Shown here: positions 35,729 to 44,719 of the stretch, one piece after another
Layout: the number at the start of each line of letters is the position of its first letter
How positions within the stretch are numbered: the first letter of the stretch is position 1
Source: an uncultured Collinsella sp.
GTDB lineage: Bacteria > Actinomycetota > Coriobacteriia > Coriobacteriales > Coriobacteriaceae
Assembly: GCA_947002045.1 (NCBI GenBank)
Contig: CAMQJB010000005.1
Span: 1 to 64,000, forward strand
DNA: 64,000 bases
Direction: 5' to 3'
The notes under the pieces: model-generated
Database searches by the model: none
What the model was told of the DNA's origin: nothing
The model's input: the letters and a program-made list of their open reading frames with translations, nothing else
Position numbers and translations under genes: made by a program

Positions 35729-36481
35729 CTAGAACGCAAACGCGGCCGCGATGTCGCAAGAAATCAGCAGGTCGGCATTTGCATCCTGATCGGTGGGAGC
35801 AAGATTGCAAATGGCCAGCGTATCGCCGGTAAAGTAGCGCGTAAGGCCCGCCGCCGGATACACCACGAGCGAGGTCCCGCCCACAATGAGGGCATCGGCC
35901 GCGGCAATGGCGGCGACGGCGCCGGTCAGCACACGCTCATCGAGCGGCTCCTCGTAGAGCACCACATCGGGCTTAATGCGCCCGCCGCACGCAGGACACA
36001 CGGGCACACCCGCGGCGTCCTCGTGTTCGCGCGAGCAAATCCACTCGGCGCTATAGACCGCGCCGCACGACTGGCAAATGTTTCGATGGACCGATCCGTG
36101 CAGCTCAAACACACGCTGCGAGCCGGCCATCTGATGCAGACCGTCGATATTTTGCGTCACCACGGCATTTAGCTTTCCGGCGCGCTCCAGCTCGGCCAGC
36201 TTGGTGTGGCAGCGGTTGGGCTTGGCGCCAAGCGCGATCATCTTGGTGCGGTAGAAGTCGAAGAACTCGGCCGGATGCGCCTCATAAAAGCTATGCGAGA
36301 GCATGGTCTCGGGCGGATAGGCAAACTGCTGGTGATACAGGCCGTCCACGCTGCGGAAATCGGGGATGCCACTCGCCGTGGAAACACCCGCGCCGCCAAA
36401 GAAGACCACGCGCTTGTGGGTGCCGAACAGCTCTTCCAGCGCGGCGGAGGCCTGCTTGGGATCCGTTATTGCCTGCGTCAT
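35729..36481 (-). CDS. cobB: Sir2-family NAD-dependent protein deacylase
   Basis: A 250-residue sirtuin. Motifs are FFGGAGVSTASGIPDFRS (NAD binding), TQNIDGLHQMAG (109-120), the catalytic histidine H128 in ELHGSVHR and four zinc cysteines (C136, C139, C162, C165), then VVLYEEP and GGTSLVVYPAAG. It removes acetyl or acyl groups from lysines using NAD and may control acetyl-CoA synthetase and other metabolic enzymes. It appears to be a single gene, with about 95 bp to the folP-folK gene downstream. Confidence 0.93.
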   Translation of the reverse strand: MTQAITDPKQASAALEELFGTHKRVVFFGGAGVSTASGIPDFRSVDGLYHQQFAYPPETMLSHSFYEAHPAEFFDFYRTKMIALGAKPNRCHTKLAELERAGKLNAVVTQNIDGLHQMAGSQRVFELHGSVHRNICQSCGAVYSAEWICSREHEDAAGVPVCPACGGRIKPDVVLYEEPLDERVLTGAVAAIAAADALIVGGTSLVVYPAAGLTRYFTGDTLAICNLAPTDQDANADLLISCDIAAAFAF

Positions 36482-36617
36482 ATGAATCCTCCGTCCTTGT
36501 TGGTCGGATGGCGGCGGGCGCTTGCCCGGCGCGCAGCCTTTGGATCGACACGCGCGGAGCCCACCACCGCCCCTGTTGCGCTAATCTTAAGCCTGCCAAC
36601 CCCGTCGAAAGGACACC

Positions 36618-37436
36618 ATGCCTCAGACTTACACTTTCGCCTCGTGGAACGTCAACGGCCTGCGCGCCGTGCTCAAAAAGGACCCGAGCTTTATCCAAAT
36701 CGCGCAAGAACTCGATGTCGATATCTTGGCGCTGCAGGAGACCAAGCTGCAGGAGGGCCAGGTCGATATTGACCTGCCCGGCTATCACCAAACCTGGAGC
36801 TACGCCGAGCGTAAAGGCTATTCGGGCACCGCAGTCTTTAGCCGCCAGGAACCGCTGCGCGTGCTACGCGCCGACGCACTGCTGCCCTACGCCGGCGAGG
36901 GCGAGGCGGCCGAGCTCGTCGCCCAAGCCGCAACCGAGGGCCGCGTCTGTGCGCTCGAGTTCGACAAGTTTTGGTTCGTGGATGTCTACACGCCCAACGC
37001 CCAAAATGAGCTCGCGCGCATCGATGTGCGTATGGCCTGGGACGATGCCTACCGCGGCTTTTTGAACGCGCTCGAGCGCGAGACCGGCAAGCCCGTCGTA
37101 ACCTGCGGCGACTTTAACGTGGCGCACGAGGAGATCGACCTTAAGAACCCCAAGTCCAACCGCGGCAACGCCGGCTTTTCGGACGAGGAGCGCGGCAAGT
37201 TTACCGAGCTGCTCGACGCCGGCTTCACCGATACCTGGCGCGCGGCAAACCCCGACGTCGAGGGCGTCTACAGCTGGTGGAGCTACCGCTTTAATGCCCG
37301 TAAGAACAACGCCGGCTGGCGCATCGATTACTTCCTGGTAAGTGATTCAATCGCCGCCGACGTTCGCGACACCGGTATCCGTGGCGACTTCTTCGGCAGC
37401 GACCACTGTCCCGTCACCCTCACCCTAGAGTTCTAG
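36618..37436 (+). CDS. xth: Exodeoxyribonuclease III / AP endonuclease
   Basis: A 272-residue exonuclease III of the endonuclease/exonuclease/phosphatase fold. Visible are WNVNGLRAVL, LALQETKLQ (metal-binding glutamate), the VDVYTPN tyrosine region, CGDFNVAHEEIDL (catalytic Asp/Asn), WSYRFNARKNNAGWRIDYF and the terminal GSDHCPV with the catalytic Asp-His pair. It repairs abasic sites in DNA. AAAGGA precedes the start. It is divergent from the sirtuin gene, and its regulation is not evident. Confidence 0.95.
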   Translation: MPQTYTFASWNVNGLRAVLKKDPSFIQIAQELDVDILALQETKLQEGQVDIDLPGYHQTWSYAERKGYSGTAVFSRQEPLRVLRADALLPYAGEGEAAELVAQAATEGRVCALEFDKFWFVDVYTPNAQNELARIDVRMAWDDAYRGFLNALERETGKPVVTCGDFNVAHEEIDLKNPKSNRGNAGFSDEERGKFTELLDAGFTDTWRAANPDVEGVYSWWSYRFNARKNNAGWRIDYFLVSDSIAADVRDTGIRGDFFGSDHCPVTLTLEF

Positions 37437-37442
37437 CCCCAA

Positions 37443-37559
37443 CTGACCCCCTGGGGACGGAGGAAAAGGGATCATCTGACCTCGTCCCCCTATAAGTTGC
37501 GGTGGAATAGTTCCTGCTTCGGCCCCAAACAGCCAAAAACGAGAACTATTCCACCGCAA
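37443..37559. repeat. Degenerate GGGGAC element and a 17-bp-arm hairpin
   Basis: 37443-37490 holds a worn copy of the GGGGAC family (CTGACCCCCTGGGGACGG, then CTGACCTCGTCCCCC). Next, TTGCGGTGGAATAGTTC (37497-37513) is complementary to 37543-37559 over a loop of about 29 nt. It lies between convergent xth and the ECF S-component gene. Confidence 0.6.
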
Positions 37560-37583
37560 GTTCGTAAGGGAACGCAGCCAGCC

Positions 37584-38297
37584 CTACAGTCCGTACTTCA
37601 CGACGACGCGGTTGATCCGTCGACACCAGGGCCTGTACAGGGCGGCTAAGAACACGCAGGTCGCGAGGCCGTGTGTGATATCGAACGGCACTGCCGTGGC
37701 AAGACGCGCCACGGCGCCCGCCCACGTGAGCGGCTGCACAAAACCGATGATGTCGTAGGCGTTGATTACCACGCCGTAGAGCAGGCCCGATGCAAAGCCG
37801 TACGCCATCAGCGCCGGCATGCGCACGGTTCCATCCGCACGGTCGAACGCGCCCGCATGCGCCAGCGCGCCGCCAACATAGCCAACCAGGCCCCAGGCAT
37901 ACATCTGCCATGGCGTCCACATGCCCTGTCCAAAAAAGAAGTTGCTGGTCAGCGCCGCCAGCGCACCGACCATAAAGCCGTTACGACGACCGAGCGTCGC
38001 CCCGGCGATAATGGCGATGGCACTCACAGGTTTAAAGTCGGGAATGGGGCCAAACAAGATGCGCCCCGCCGCGGCCAACGCCGCCAAAACCAGCGTTGGC
38101 ATAATCTGGCGCAGGCCCGGTCGCGACGCCTCGTAGCCCGCAAAGAACAACGCAAGCACCAGCGCCACCACGACAAGCATGGCAAGCGCCGCCTGCTCAA
38201 CGCCCGCCAGCAACGCCGCGGCCATTACCGCCGGCACCGCCAGCAGCAGTGGGATCTCCAGTTTTGCTAGTAGGCGCGAGACGCGATAATCCGTCAT
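37584..38297 (-). CDS. ECF transporter substrate-binding (S) component
   Basis: A 237-residue membrane protein with about six helices. Motifs typical of ECF S-components include GPIPDFKPVSAIAIIAGATL and FFFGQGMWTPWQMYAWGL. The order of genes (T, fused A-A, then S) makes this the dedicated S subunit. The vitamin or metal it carries cannot be assigned with certainty; a cobalamin-type (CbrT-like) relation is only a guess from the motif. The ATG at 38297 follows the stop of the ATPase gene by 4 bp. The longer frame back to 38366 overlaps that gene and was not used. Confidence 0.82.
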   Translation of the reverse strand: MTDYRVSRLLAKLEIPLLLAVPAVMAAALLAGVEQAALAMLVVVALVLALFFAGYEASRPGLRQIMPTLVLAALAAAGRILFGPIPDFKPVSAIAIIAGATLGRRNGFMVGALAALTSNFFFGQGMWTPWQMYAWGLVGYVGGALAHAGAFDRADGTVRMPALMAYGFASGLLYGVVINAYDIIGFVQPLTWAGAVARLATAVPFDITHGLATCVFLAALYRPWCRRINRVVVKYGL

Positions 38298-38301
38298 CCC
38301 A

Positions 38302-39813
38302 TCACGCCCTGTAGAACACGTTGTCGGCAAAAAAGTCGGTCGGCGGCTCCATGCAGGCAATCTCACCGTCGAATATCATGGCAATGTCATCGGCAACCTG
38401 CTCGGCAAAATCCAGGTCGTGCGTGGCCATGATGACGGTGCCGCCAGCCTCTGCATGGTCACGCAGAGCGCGGGCAATGATGCGGCGGCTGGTCAGGTCC
38501 AAACCCTTGGTGGGCTCATCGAGCAATAGTAGTTCGGGGCCGATTAGCAGCAGTTTTGCCAATGCAAGCAGTTGACGCTGCCCGCCCGAAAGATCGTACG
38601 GGTGGCGTCCATCCAAGCCCGACAGTCCCAGGCTCGCCGCGCGCTCCCGCGCCACAGCCTCGTCATATCCGCAGGTCGAAGCCCATTCCATCAGCTCATC
38701 GCGCACCGTCTCGGCAACCAGCAACGCCTTGGGATTCTGAGGCAGCAGTGCAGCCGAGGCCGCCGCGCGCACCATACGACCACGCTGCAACTTGACCGTC
38801 TTGGCCAGCACCGAAAGCATTGTCGACTTGCCGCAACCGTTGCCGCCAACAACCGCATGCACCGCGCCTGCCGAAAACGACGCATCGAGCCCACGCAGCA
38901 CCCAGCCGGACGCCCGATCGTAGCGAAACCAGCTCCCTGCCAGGGTGGTAGCCGACCCAGCGTGCATTTTTGGGAGTATTCGACATCCACCGGCGCTGCT
39001 GAAAACTCCGTTTTTTGCACGCCGCGAGGCACCCCACCCCGGCACCTCGCCAGAAAACAGCTCTTCACGGTACCCCAGGGAGACAATGTCAGCCACCTCG
39101 CACACGCGTCCGCCCTCAATCCGGTACGCGCACGTCGCGTATTCGAGCATTGGGCGCGGCTGGTGCGTCGCCACGACAACCGTGCAGCCCAACTCGCGAT
39201 TCACGCGAAACAGCGCATGCAGAAAACTCTTCTCGGCAACGGGATCCAGTTGGGACGTGGGCTCGTCGAGCAGCAGCACGCGTGGGCGCAACGCCAGCAC
39301 AGCCGCCAGCGACAGCAGCTGTTTGCGTCCACCCGAAAGCGTATCGGTATCGCGGTGGAGCCAATCCTCCAACCCAAAGAAATAGCTGGTCTCGGCCACG
39401 CGACGGCGCATCTCGTCGCGCGACATGCCTAAGTTTTCCAGACCAAACGCCATCTCGTGCCACACGGTTTCGCACACGATCTGGTTCTCGGGGTCCTGAA
39501 ACACATAGCCCACGCGCTCCGCGGACGCCCGAACATCCATGTCGGCAACGCTCTCGCCCAGCACGCGCAGCTCGCCAGCGCATTCGCCCGTCGGCGAAAT
39601 CTCGGGCTTGAGCAGCGAGAGCAGCGTCGACTTACCCGACCCAGTACCACCTACCAGCAGTGCAAACGCACCTTGGGGGACAGACCAGTCGAGCCCGTCG
39701 AGCACCAGCGCCTCAGCCCCGGGGTAGGTAAAGCTCAGGCCCCGTACCTCAATCGCGGGTACATCAGAGCCGCACGCCACGCCCGTTACCGAGCAGCTAT
39801 CCAACCGGGTCAT
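38302..39813 (-). CDS. ECF transporter energising subunit, two fused ATPase domains
   Basis: A 503-residue fusion of the A and A' ATPases of an energy-coupling-factor transporter. The first half has GGTGSGKST, FQDPENQIVCETV (the ECF-typical Q-helix region), LSGGRKQ and LLLDEPTSQLDP. The second has GGNGCGKST, LSGGQRQ and LLLDEPTKGLDL. It drives vitamin uptake with EcfT (upstream, one-base overlap at 39813) and the S-component downstream. The inter-domain segment (around residues 265-295, SRRAKNGVFSSAGGCRILPK) is a linker with no evident fold. Confidence 0.92.
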   Translation of the reverse strand: MTRLDSCSVTGVACGSDVPAIEVRGLSFTYPGAEALVLDGLDWSVPQGAFALLVGGTGSGKSTLLSLLKPEISPTGECAGELRVLGESVADMDVRASAERVGYVFQDPENQIVCETVWHEMAFGLENLGMSRDEMRRRVAETSYFFGLEDWLHRDTDTLSGGRKQLLSLAAVLALRPRVLLLDEPTSQLDPVAEKSFLHALFRVNRELGCTVVVATHQPRPMLEYATCAYRIEGGRVCEVADIVSLGYREELFSGEVPGWGASRRAKNGVFSSAGGCRILPKMHAGSATTLAGSWFRYDRASGWVLRGLDASFSAGAVHAVVGGNGCGKSTMLSVLAKTVKLQRGRMVRAAASAALLPQNPKALLVAETVRDELMEWASTCGYDEAVARERAASLGLSGLDGRHPYDLSGGQRQLLALAKLLLIGPELLLLDEPTKGLDLTSRRIIARALRDHAEAGGTVIMATHDLDFAEQVADDIAMIFDGEIACMEPPTDFFADNVFYRA

Positions 39814-40802
39814 CAGCCAAACCTCTTCTCGTCAATCGCGTACAGCACGCAGGGCAGCGCCATCCAGGTCGCATATACGACATAGCCCAGCCACGGCGCC
39901 GGCACCGATAGTTGCGGGTAAAACGAATACTGCGCCATCGCGGTCCACGCCACTGCCGTCGTGGCCACGCCAAACAGCGCAAGCCCAACCAGCGCGGCAA
40001 CATCGCCGCGCCCCAGCCGATACCGCGCGTACGTCGTGCGGCGTGTCGCGGCGCCCCACCCACGGGAGCGCATAGCGTCCGCGCGCTCCAGCGAATCTTC
40101 CATGCCCCAGCCCATCAACACGCTCGACGCCCGCAGGCGCGAGCGCACGGGGTCGGCCGGCGCGCGGCCAGGCACATCAATCGCATCCTGCACCGCCAGC
40201 ACCGTACGACCGCGGCGCAAAAACTGCGGGATAAGCCGCATGCACATCGAGATCATGAGCGCGATCACCGGCGCGGCGTTACCCAAAAGCGCAAGCACCT
40301 TGTCGTAGCCAAGCATCGATGCCGCCGCCTCAAACCACAGCACGCTCGCCACAAACAGCCCGCCCATGCACAGGCCGTAAACCATGCTCTCCAGATACAC
40401 CGCACGCATGCCAATACGGAACAGCTCCGTCGAGCCCGAGGCACCAAACAGCGGATTGAGCACCGCGATGATCAAAATCACCGGCAGCTGCCAGCGAAGC
40501 GCCCCCAACGTACGCGCGGCGCCACGTGTCGCAAACCCGTACGCCAGCCCGCCCGCAAGCGACAGCGCAATCAGCACCGGCTGCATCGAGAACATAGTGA
40601 GTCCCAGCGTCAGCACCATGTAGAGCGCCGGCACCGCCGGATGCGACATCGAAAATGCCGCGACGGGTTCGTTGCCCGATTCCTCTCGCATGATATCCAC
40701 GGGCACCTCCCATCCCCTCGCGCAAAACGCCAACGCCGCAGCGCCGCCGCCATGCACAACCAGCGCAAACACCACGCCGGCGGCAGCGACACCGGCCGTC
40801 AC
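39813..40802 (-). CDS. ECF transporter transmembrane (T) component
   Basis: A 329-residue membrane coupling subunit. It has about six to eight helices and the cytoplasmic coupling region with ADAMRSRGWG, equivalent to the conserved Ala-Arg-Gly/Ser motifs that contact the ATPases. The first 70 residues hold one or two extra helices, more than a minimal EcfT. It opens the three-gene ECF operon and is divergent from glmU, with only about 96 bp between the starts. Confidence 0.85.
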   Translation of the reverse strand: MTAGVAAAGVVFALVVHGGGAAALAFCARGWEVPVDIMREESGNEPVAAFSMSHPAVPALYMVLTLGLTMFSMQPVLIALSLAGGLAYGFATRGAARTLGALRWQLPVILIIAVLNPLFGASGSTELFRIGMRAVYLESMVYGLCMGGLFVASVLWFEAAASMLGYDKVLALLGNAAPVIALMISMCMRLIPQFLRRGRTVLAVQDAIDVPGRAPADPVRSRLRASSVLMGWGMEDSLERADAMRSRGWGAATRRTTYARYRLGRGDVAALVGLALFGVATTAVAWTAMAQYSFYPQLSVPAPWLGYVVYATWMALPCVLYAIDEKRFG

Positions 40803-40898
40803 GCGCCAATCGCTACGCGCTCATCATATGCCTGCGGTATCATATTGCGCCGTGTATCGTTTCCAAACACACGTCTCTATAACGTAACAGGAGATCAC

Positions 40899-42311
40899 AT
40901 GGACGCAACCGCAATTATCCTCGCCGCCGGCGAGGGCACCCGCATGAAGTCGAACCACTGCAAGGTTTCGCACAAGATCCTGGGCAAGCCCATGGTCCAG
41001 TGGATCGTCGACGCCACCATCAAGGCCGGCTGCAGCCGCGTCGTGGTCGTCATCGGCAGCCACGCCGACGAGATGCGCGCCCTTATCGACGGCGCCTACG
41101 CCAACAGCGCCACCAAGGTCGAGTGCGTCGAGCAGACCGAGCGCCTGGGCACCGGCCACGCCGTCAAGGTCGCGCTCGAGGCCTGCGGCATCACGCAAGG
41201 CCCCGTCGTCGTGCTCAATGGCGACCTGCCACTCATCACCGCCGACACGGTCGCCAAGTTCGCGCAGACCGTCGCCACCGGCGAGCTCGCCTGCACCGTC
41301 ATGACCATGACCCCGCCCGACCCCTTCGGCTACGGCCGCATCAAGCTGGGCGCCGACGGCCAGATCGAGCGCATCATCGAGCAGAAGGACTGCACGCCCG
41401 AGCAGGCCGCCACGCTGCTCGAGTGCAACGCCGGCTGCTACGCCTTCGACGGCGCGCAGCTCGCCGCGCACATCGACGAGATCGGCAACGACAACGCGCA
41501 GTCCGAGTACTATCTGCCCGACATGCTCGAGATCCTCAAAGGCCACGGCCAGGCAGTCTCCATCTTCCACTGCGATGACTACCGCGACGGCCTGGGCGTC
41601 AACAGCCGTATCCAGCTCGCGCAGCTCACCGCCATCGCGCGCGACCGCATCAACGAGCACTGGATGGCCGAGGGCGTTACCTTCATCGACCCCACGCAGG
41701 CTTGGATCGGCCCCGACGCCACCATCGGCCGCGACACCGTCGTGTGGCCGCAGACGCACCTGATCGGCCACGTCACCGTGGGCGAGGAATGCCAGCTCGG
41801 CCCCAACAGCCGCCTCACCGACACCACCGTCGGCAGCGGCTGCACCATCGATGAGACCATCGCCATCGAGGCCGTCATCGAGAACGGCGTCGACTGCGGC
41901 CCGCGCGCCTACCTGCGCCCGGGCACCCACATGCTCGACGGATCCAAGGCCGGCACGCACGTGGAGATCAAGAAGTCCACGATCGGTGAGGGCTCCAAGG
42001 TGCCGCACCTGTCTTACATCGGCGACACCACCATGGGCTCCGGCGTCAACGTGGGCGCAGGCTCCATCACCTGCAACTACGACGGCGTCCACAAGCACAA
42101 GACCGTCATCGGCAAGGATGCCTTCATCGGTTCCGACACCATGATGGTCGCGCCCGCCCAGATCGGCGACGGCGCGCTCGTTGCCGCCGGCTCCGTCATC
42201 ACCGAGCCGGTTCCGGCAGACGCACTCGGCCTGGGCCGCGCCCGTCAGGTAAATATCGAGGGCTGGGCCGCCGATTACCGCCGCCGTCTGCACGAGGACG
42301 ACGAGGTATAA
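40899..42311 (+). CDS. glmU: Bifunctional GlcNAc-1-P uridyltransferase / GlcN-1-P acetyltransferase
   Basis: A 470-residue enzyme making UDP-GlcNAc for peptidoglycan. The N-terminal nucleotidyltransferase has LAAGEGTRMKS, KILGKPM and VLNGDLPLI. The C-terminal left-handed beta-helix acyltransferase has GPRAYLRPGT, EIKKSTIGEGSKVPHLSYIG and YDGVHKHKTVIGKDAFIGSD. The ATG at 40899 is preceded by AGGAG. The open frame extends far upstream on the plus strand, but that portion is the complement of the EcfT gene. It is followed by a terminator and then prs, a common GlmU-Prs neighbourhood. Confidence 0.95.
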   Translation: MDATAIILAAGEGTRMKSNHCKVSHKILGKPMVQWIVDATIKAGCSRVVVVIGSHADEMRALIDGAYANSATKVECVEQTERLGTGHAVKVALEACGITQGPVVVLNGDLPLITADTVAKFAQTVATGELACTVMTMTPPDPFGYGRIKLGADGQIERIIEQKDCTPEQAATLLECNAGCYAFDGAQLAAHIDEIGNDNAQSEYYLPDMLEILKGHGQAVSIFHCDDYRDGLGVNSRIQLAQLTAIARDRINEHWMAEGVTFIDPTQAWIGPDATIGRDTVVWPQTHLIGHVTVGEECQLGPNSRLTDTTVGSGCTIDETIAIEAVIENGVDCGPRAYLRPGTHMLDGSKAGTHVEIKKSTIGEGSKVPHLSYIGDTTMGSGVNVGAGSITCNYDGVHKHKTVIGKDAFIGSDTMMVAPAQIGDGALVAAGSVITEPVPADALGLGRARQVNIEGWAADYRRRLHEDDEV

Positions 42312-42326
42312 CGTTTTACCAAGCAC

Positions 42327-42362
42327 AAAAGGAGCTGTTTCCATGGGGACGGCTCCTTTTTC
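42327..42362 (+). terminator. Rho-independent terminator after glmU
   Basis: AAAGGAGC and GCTCCTTT enclose a 16-nt loop that contains GGGGAC. The hairpin is followed by TTTTTCT and lies about 16 bp after the stop. Confidence 0.7.
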
Positions 42363-42504
42363 TATCGTGACCTGCGCGACCGGATGAGTGGTCGGTTCGT
42401 GTCCGTTGACGGTAAAGACGTTATCAAGGCTCGATAAGCCCCGTCACGCGGTTACAATGCAACAAGGCATCTATATGGCATTCGATGTATAAAGGAGAAG
42501 GGTA

Positions 42505-43491
42505 ATGCCGATTAATGATCCCGAGAAGTCGGAGAATATGCGCAAGTCCATCCGCGTGTATTCCGGTTCCTCCAACCGTCCCCTCGCTCAGAAGATCGCT
42601 GAGTACCTTGGGGTCGAGCTTTCGGGCCTTACGCTAAAGCAGTTCGCCAATGGTGAGATTTACGCCCGCTACGACGAGACCGTCCGCGGCGCCGACGTCT
42701 TCCTGATTCAGTCCGTGGCCGGCGGCAACGTCAACGACATGCTCATGGAGCTGCTCATCGCCACCGACGCTGCCAAGCGCGCATCCGCCCGCTCCATCAC
42801 CGCCGTCATCACCCACTACGGCTATGCCCGCCAGGACCGCAAGGCCGGCCCGCGCGAGCCCATCACCGCCCGCCTCGTCGCCAACCTGCTCGAGCGCGCC
42901 GGCGTCAACCGCATCATCACCCTCGACCTGCACCAGGGTCAGATCCAGGGCTTCTTCGATATCCCGGTCAACCACCTGTCCGCGCTGCCGCTGTTTGGCC
43001 AGTACTACAACGACATGCACTTCGACACCGACAACCTGGTTGTCGTCTCCCCCGACGTGGGTCGCGCCAAGGCCGCCAAGAAGCTGTCCGACATGCTCGG
43101 CTGCGACCTGGCCATCGCCCACAAGGGCCGTCCGCGCCACAACGCCGCCGAGGTCATGGGCATCATCGGTGACATCAAGGGCAAGACCTGCATCATCAAC
43201 GACGACATGATCGACACCGCTGGCACCCTGTGCGCCAACGTCAAGGAGCTCAAGGCTATGGGCGCTGGCGACATCTACGTCTGCGCCACCCACGGTATCT
43301 TCTCCGGTCCGGCCATCGAGCGCCTGAACGACGCCCCGATCGTCGAGTGCGTCGTCACCGACGCCATCCCCGTCGAGGTCGGCGGCAAGATTAAGACCAT
43401 CTCGGTCGCCGAGGAGTTCGCTCAGGCCATCTCCGCCGTTTACCACGAGGAGCCCGTCTCCACGCTCGTCGGCGGCGACTTCGCGCTGTAA
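42505..43491 (+). CDS. prs: Ribose-phosphate pyrophosphokinase
   Basis: A 328-residue PRPP synthase, the entry point to nucleotide, histidine and tryptophan synthesis. Motifs are the flexible-loop region ANGEIYARYDETVRG, the PP-loop-adjacent GYARQDRKAGPREPITA, the LDLHQGQIQGFF metal/ATP histidines, VVSPDVGRAKAAK and the PRPP-binding DDMIDTAGTL. AAAGGAG lies before the ATG. TACAAT at 42453-42458 is a possible -10 box. It is followed by a strong 16-bp-stem terminator. Confidence 0.96.
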   Translation: MPINDPEKSENMRKSIRVYSGSSNRPLAQKIAEYLGVELSGLTLKQFANGEIYARYDETVRGADVFLIQSVAGGNVNDMLMELLIATDAAKRASARSITAVITHYGYARQDRKAGPREPITARLVANLLERAGVNRIITLDLHQGQIQGFFDIPVNHLSALPLFGQYYNDMHFDTDNLVVVSPDVGRAKAAKKLSDMLGCDLAIAHKGRPRHNAAEVMGIIGDIKGKTCIINDDMIDTAGTLCANVKELKAMGAGDIYVCATHGIFSGPAIERLNDAPIVECVVTDAIPVEVGGKIKTISVAEEFAQAISAVYHEEPVSTLVGGDFAL

Positions 43492-43530
43492 TCGCATCGT
43501 CCTTGCAACCCGGCGCATCGCCGTCGGAAC

Positions 43531-43588
43531 AGAAGAAACCCCCGCGCTCCCCCTTGCTTCGCAAAGGTCGCGCGGGGGTTTCTTCTGT
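43531..43588 (+). terminator. Strong terminator after prs
   Basis: AGAAGAAACCCCCGCG (43531-43546) is perfectly complementary to 43571-43586 over a 24-nt loop, and GTTTC follows. The flanking A-run and T-run are inside the stem. It lies 40 bp after the stop. Confidence 0.8.
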
Positions 43589-43715
43589 TTCGGCGGCTCG
43601 CTCTGCCGCGGCCGTGCTTTTGTCTGGTGGGATTTCGCTGAAACGAAGTCTCGCCTTCGGCGGGCGTGGTAGCCTTTGTCGTTGATTGAACTATTTGTGT
43701 AACGAAGGGACAAAT

Positions 43716-44345
43716 ATGGCAGCTGCACAGCCGCTTAAGATTCGCATGGTTGCCGGACTTGGCAACCCTGGCGATGAGTATGCCGAGACCCGCCACAACG
43801 CCGGCTTTAAGGCAATCGACGAGCTGGCCCGTCAGGCCGGCGTCACGTACTGGAAAAACCAGGCCGGTGCCGAGGTCGCGCTCATCAACATCAACGACCC
43901 CGAGGAAGAGGGCGGCAAGCGCCAGATTGTGCTGGTCAAGCCACAGTCGTACATGAATACCTCGGGCGGTCCCATCTCCAAGCTCTGCCGCGAGTACAAG
44001 ATCAAGGCCGAGGAGCTGCTCGTAATCCACGACGAGCTCGACATTCCCGCCGGCGACGTACGCGTTAAGGTGGGCGGCGGCCATGCTGGCCACAACGGCC
44101 TGCGTTCCATCATCGACAAGATGGGCAGCCGCGACTTCAGCCGCATCCGCACCGGCATCGGCAACCCTCCCGGCAAGATGGCTGTCGCCGACTACGTGCT
44201 CAAGCAGCTGCGCGCCCGCGAGGCCGAGGACTTCCAGGACACCTGCGCCCGCGCCGCAGACGCCGCCGGCCTGGCGATCGTGCACGGCGTAATCTACGCC
44301 CGCGATCACGTCAACGGCGCCGCTTCCGCCAACGGCAAGCACTAA
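43716..44345 (+). CDS. pth: Peptidyl-tRNA hydrolase
   Basis: A 209-residue enzyme that recycles peptidyl-tRNAs dropped by the ribosome. It has VAGLGNPGDEYAETRHNAGF with the catalytic His in RHNAG, KPQSYMNTSGG, VIHDELDIPAGDVRVKVGGG, HNGLRSI and RIRTGIGNP. The ATG at 43716 is better than the upstream in-frame TTG at 43686 because GAAGGG lies about 7 bp before it. The short C-terminal tail (NGAASANGKH) is not conserved. It follows prs, with a terminator between, so it has its own promoter. Confidence 0.94.
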   Translation: MAAAQPLKIRMVAGLGNPGDEYAETRHNAGFKAIDELARQAGVTYWKNQAGAEVALININDPEEEGGKRQIVLVKPQSYMNTSGGPISKLCREYKIKAEELLVIHDELDIPAGDVRVKVGGGHAGHNGLRSIIDKMGSRDFSRIRTGIGNPPGKMAVADYVLKQLRAREAEDFQDTCARAADAAGLAIVHGVIYARDHVNGAASANGKH

Positions 44346-44346
44346 A

Positions 44347-44546
44347 GCCTACCATTTAGGGACAGGCTTATTTTGGCAGCTTTTATCTGCGGAAACACCT
44401 CAGTTGCGGCATCGCAATCAACCGCGCGCCGACTTACACACATAGCGCCCCAAAGGGGGCCGGCCTCATCACAACCCGAGGCCGGCCCCCTTTGCCGTTT
44501 TACCCGATAAAACTGACCAAAATAAACCTGCCCCTATTTGGTAGGC
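44347..44546. repeat. 200-bp element with 41-bp imperfect inverted ends enclosing the pth terminator
   Basis: The left arm (44347-44387) and right arm (44506-44546) are each 41 nt and complementary with only a few mismatches. The left arm begins GCCTACCATTTAGGGACAGG and carries the GGGACAG core. The pth terminator lies between the arms. No coding sequence is inside. Confidence 0.65.
44452..44497 (+). terminator. Rho-independent terminator after pth
   Basis: AAAGGGGGCCGGCCTC (44452-44467) is perfectly complementary to 44478-44493 over a 10-nt loop and is followed by GCCGTTTT. It works for plus-strand reading from pth. Confidence 0.8.
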
Positions 44547-44608
44547 CAAAGTGGATAAACCCTGCTCCCAACCGCCGAAGATACACGTAAGCGACATGTC
44601 CATGAGGG

Positions 44609-44614
44609 TATAAT
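44609..44614 (+). promoter_or_regulatory. -10 box TATAAT upstream of the nfn operon
   Basis: A perfect TATAAT lies about 105 bp before the nfnA start, in the otherwise non-coding 44547-44719 stretch. No convincing TTGACA-like box is found at 16-18 bp spacing. Confidence 0.45.
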
Positions 44615-44719
44615 TTGCACCGTATGTCTGCACAACGCCTGTGCGCGTACGGTTTTATTCGGGCTACCGTCCATTTCCGTGGAGGCACGGTTCGGTCGCC
44701 CTAACAAGAGAGGGGTTCT

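Noticed and set aside
40824..42344. 506-codon minus-strand frame over glmU
   Set aside because: It is the shadow of glmU. The sequence is Asp/Val/Gly-rich without family features.
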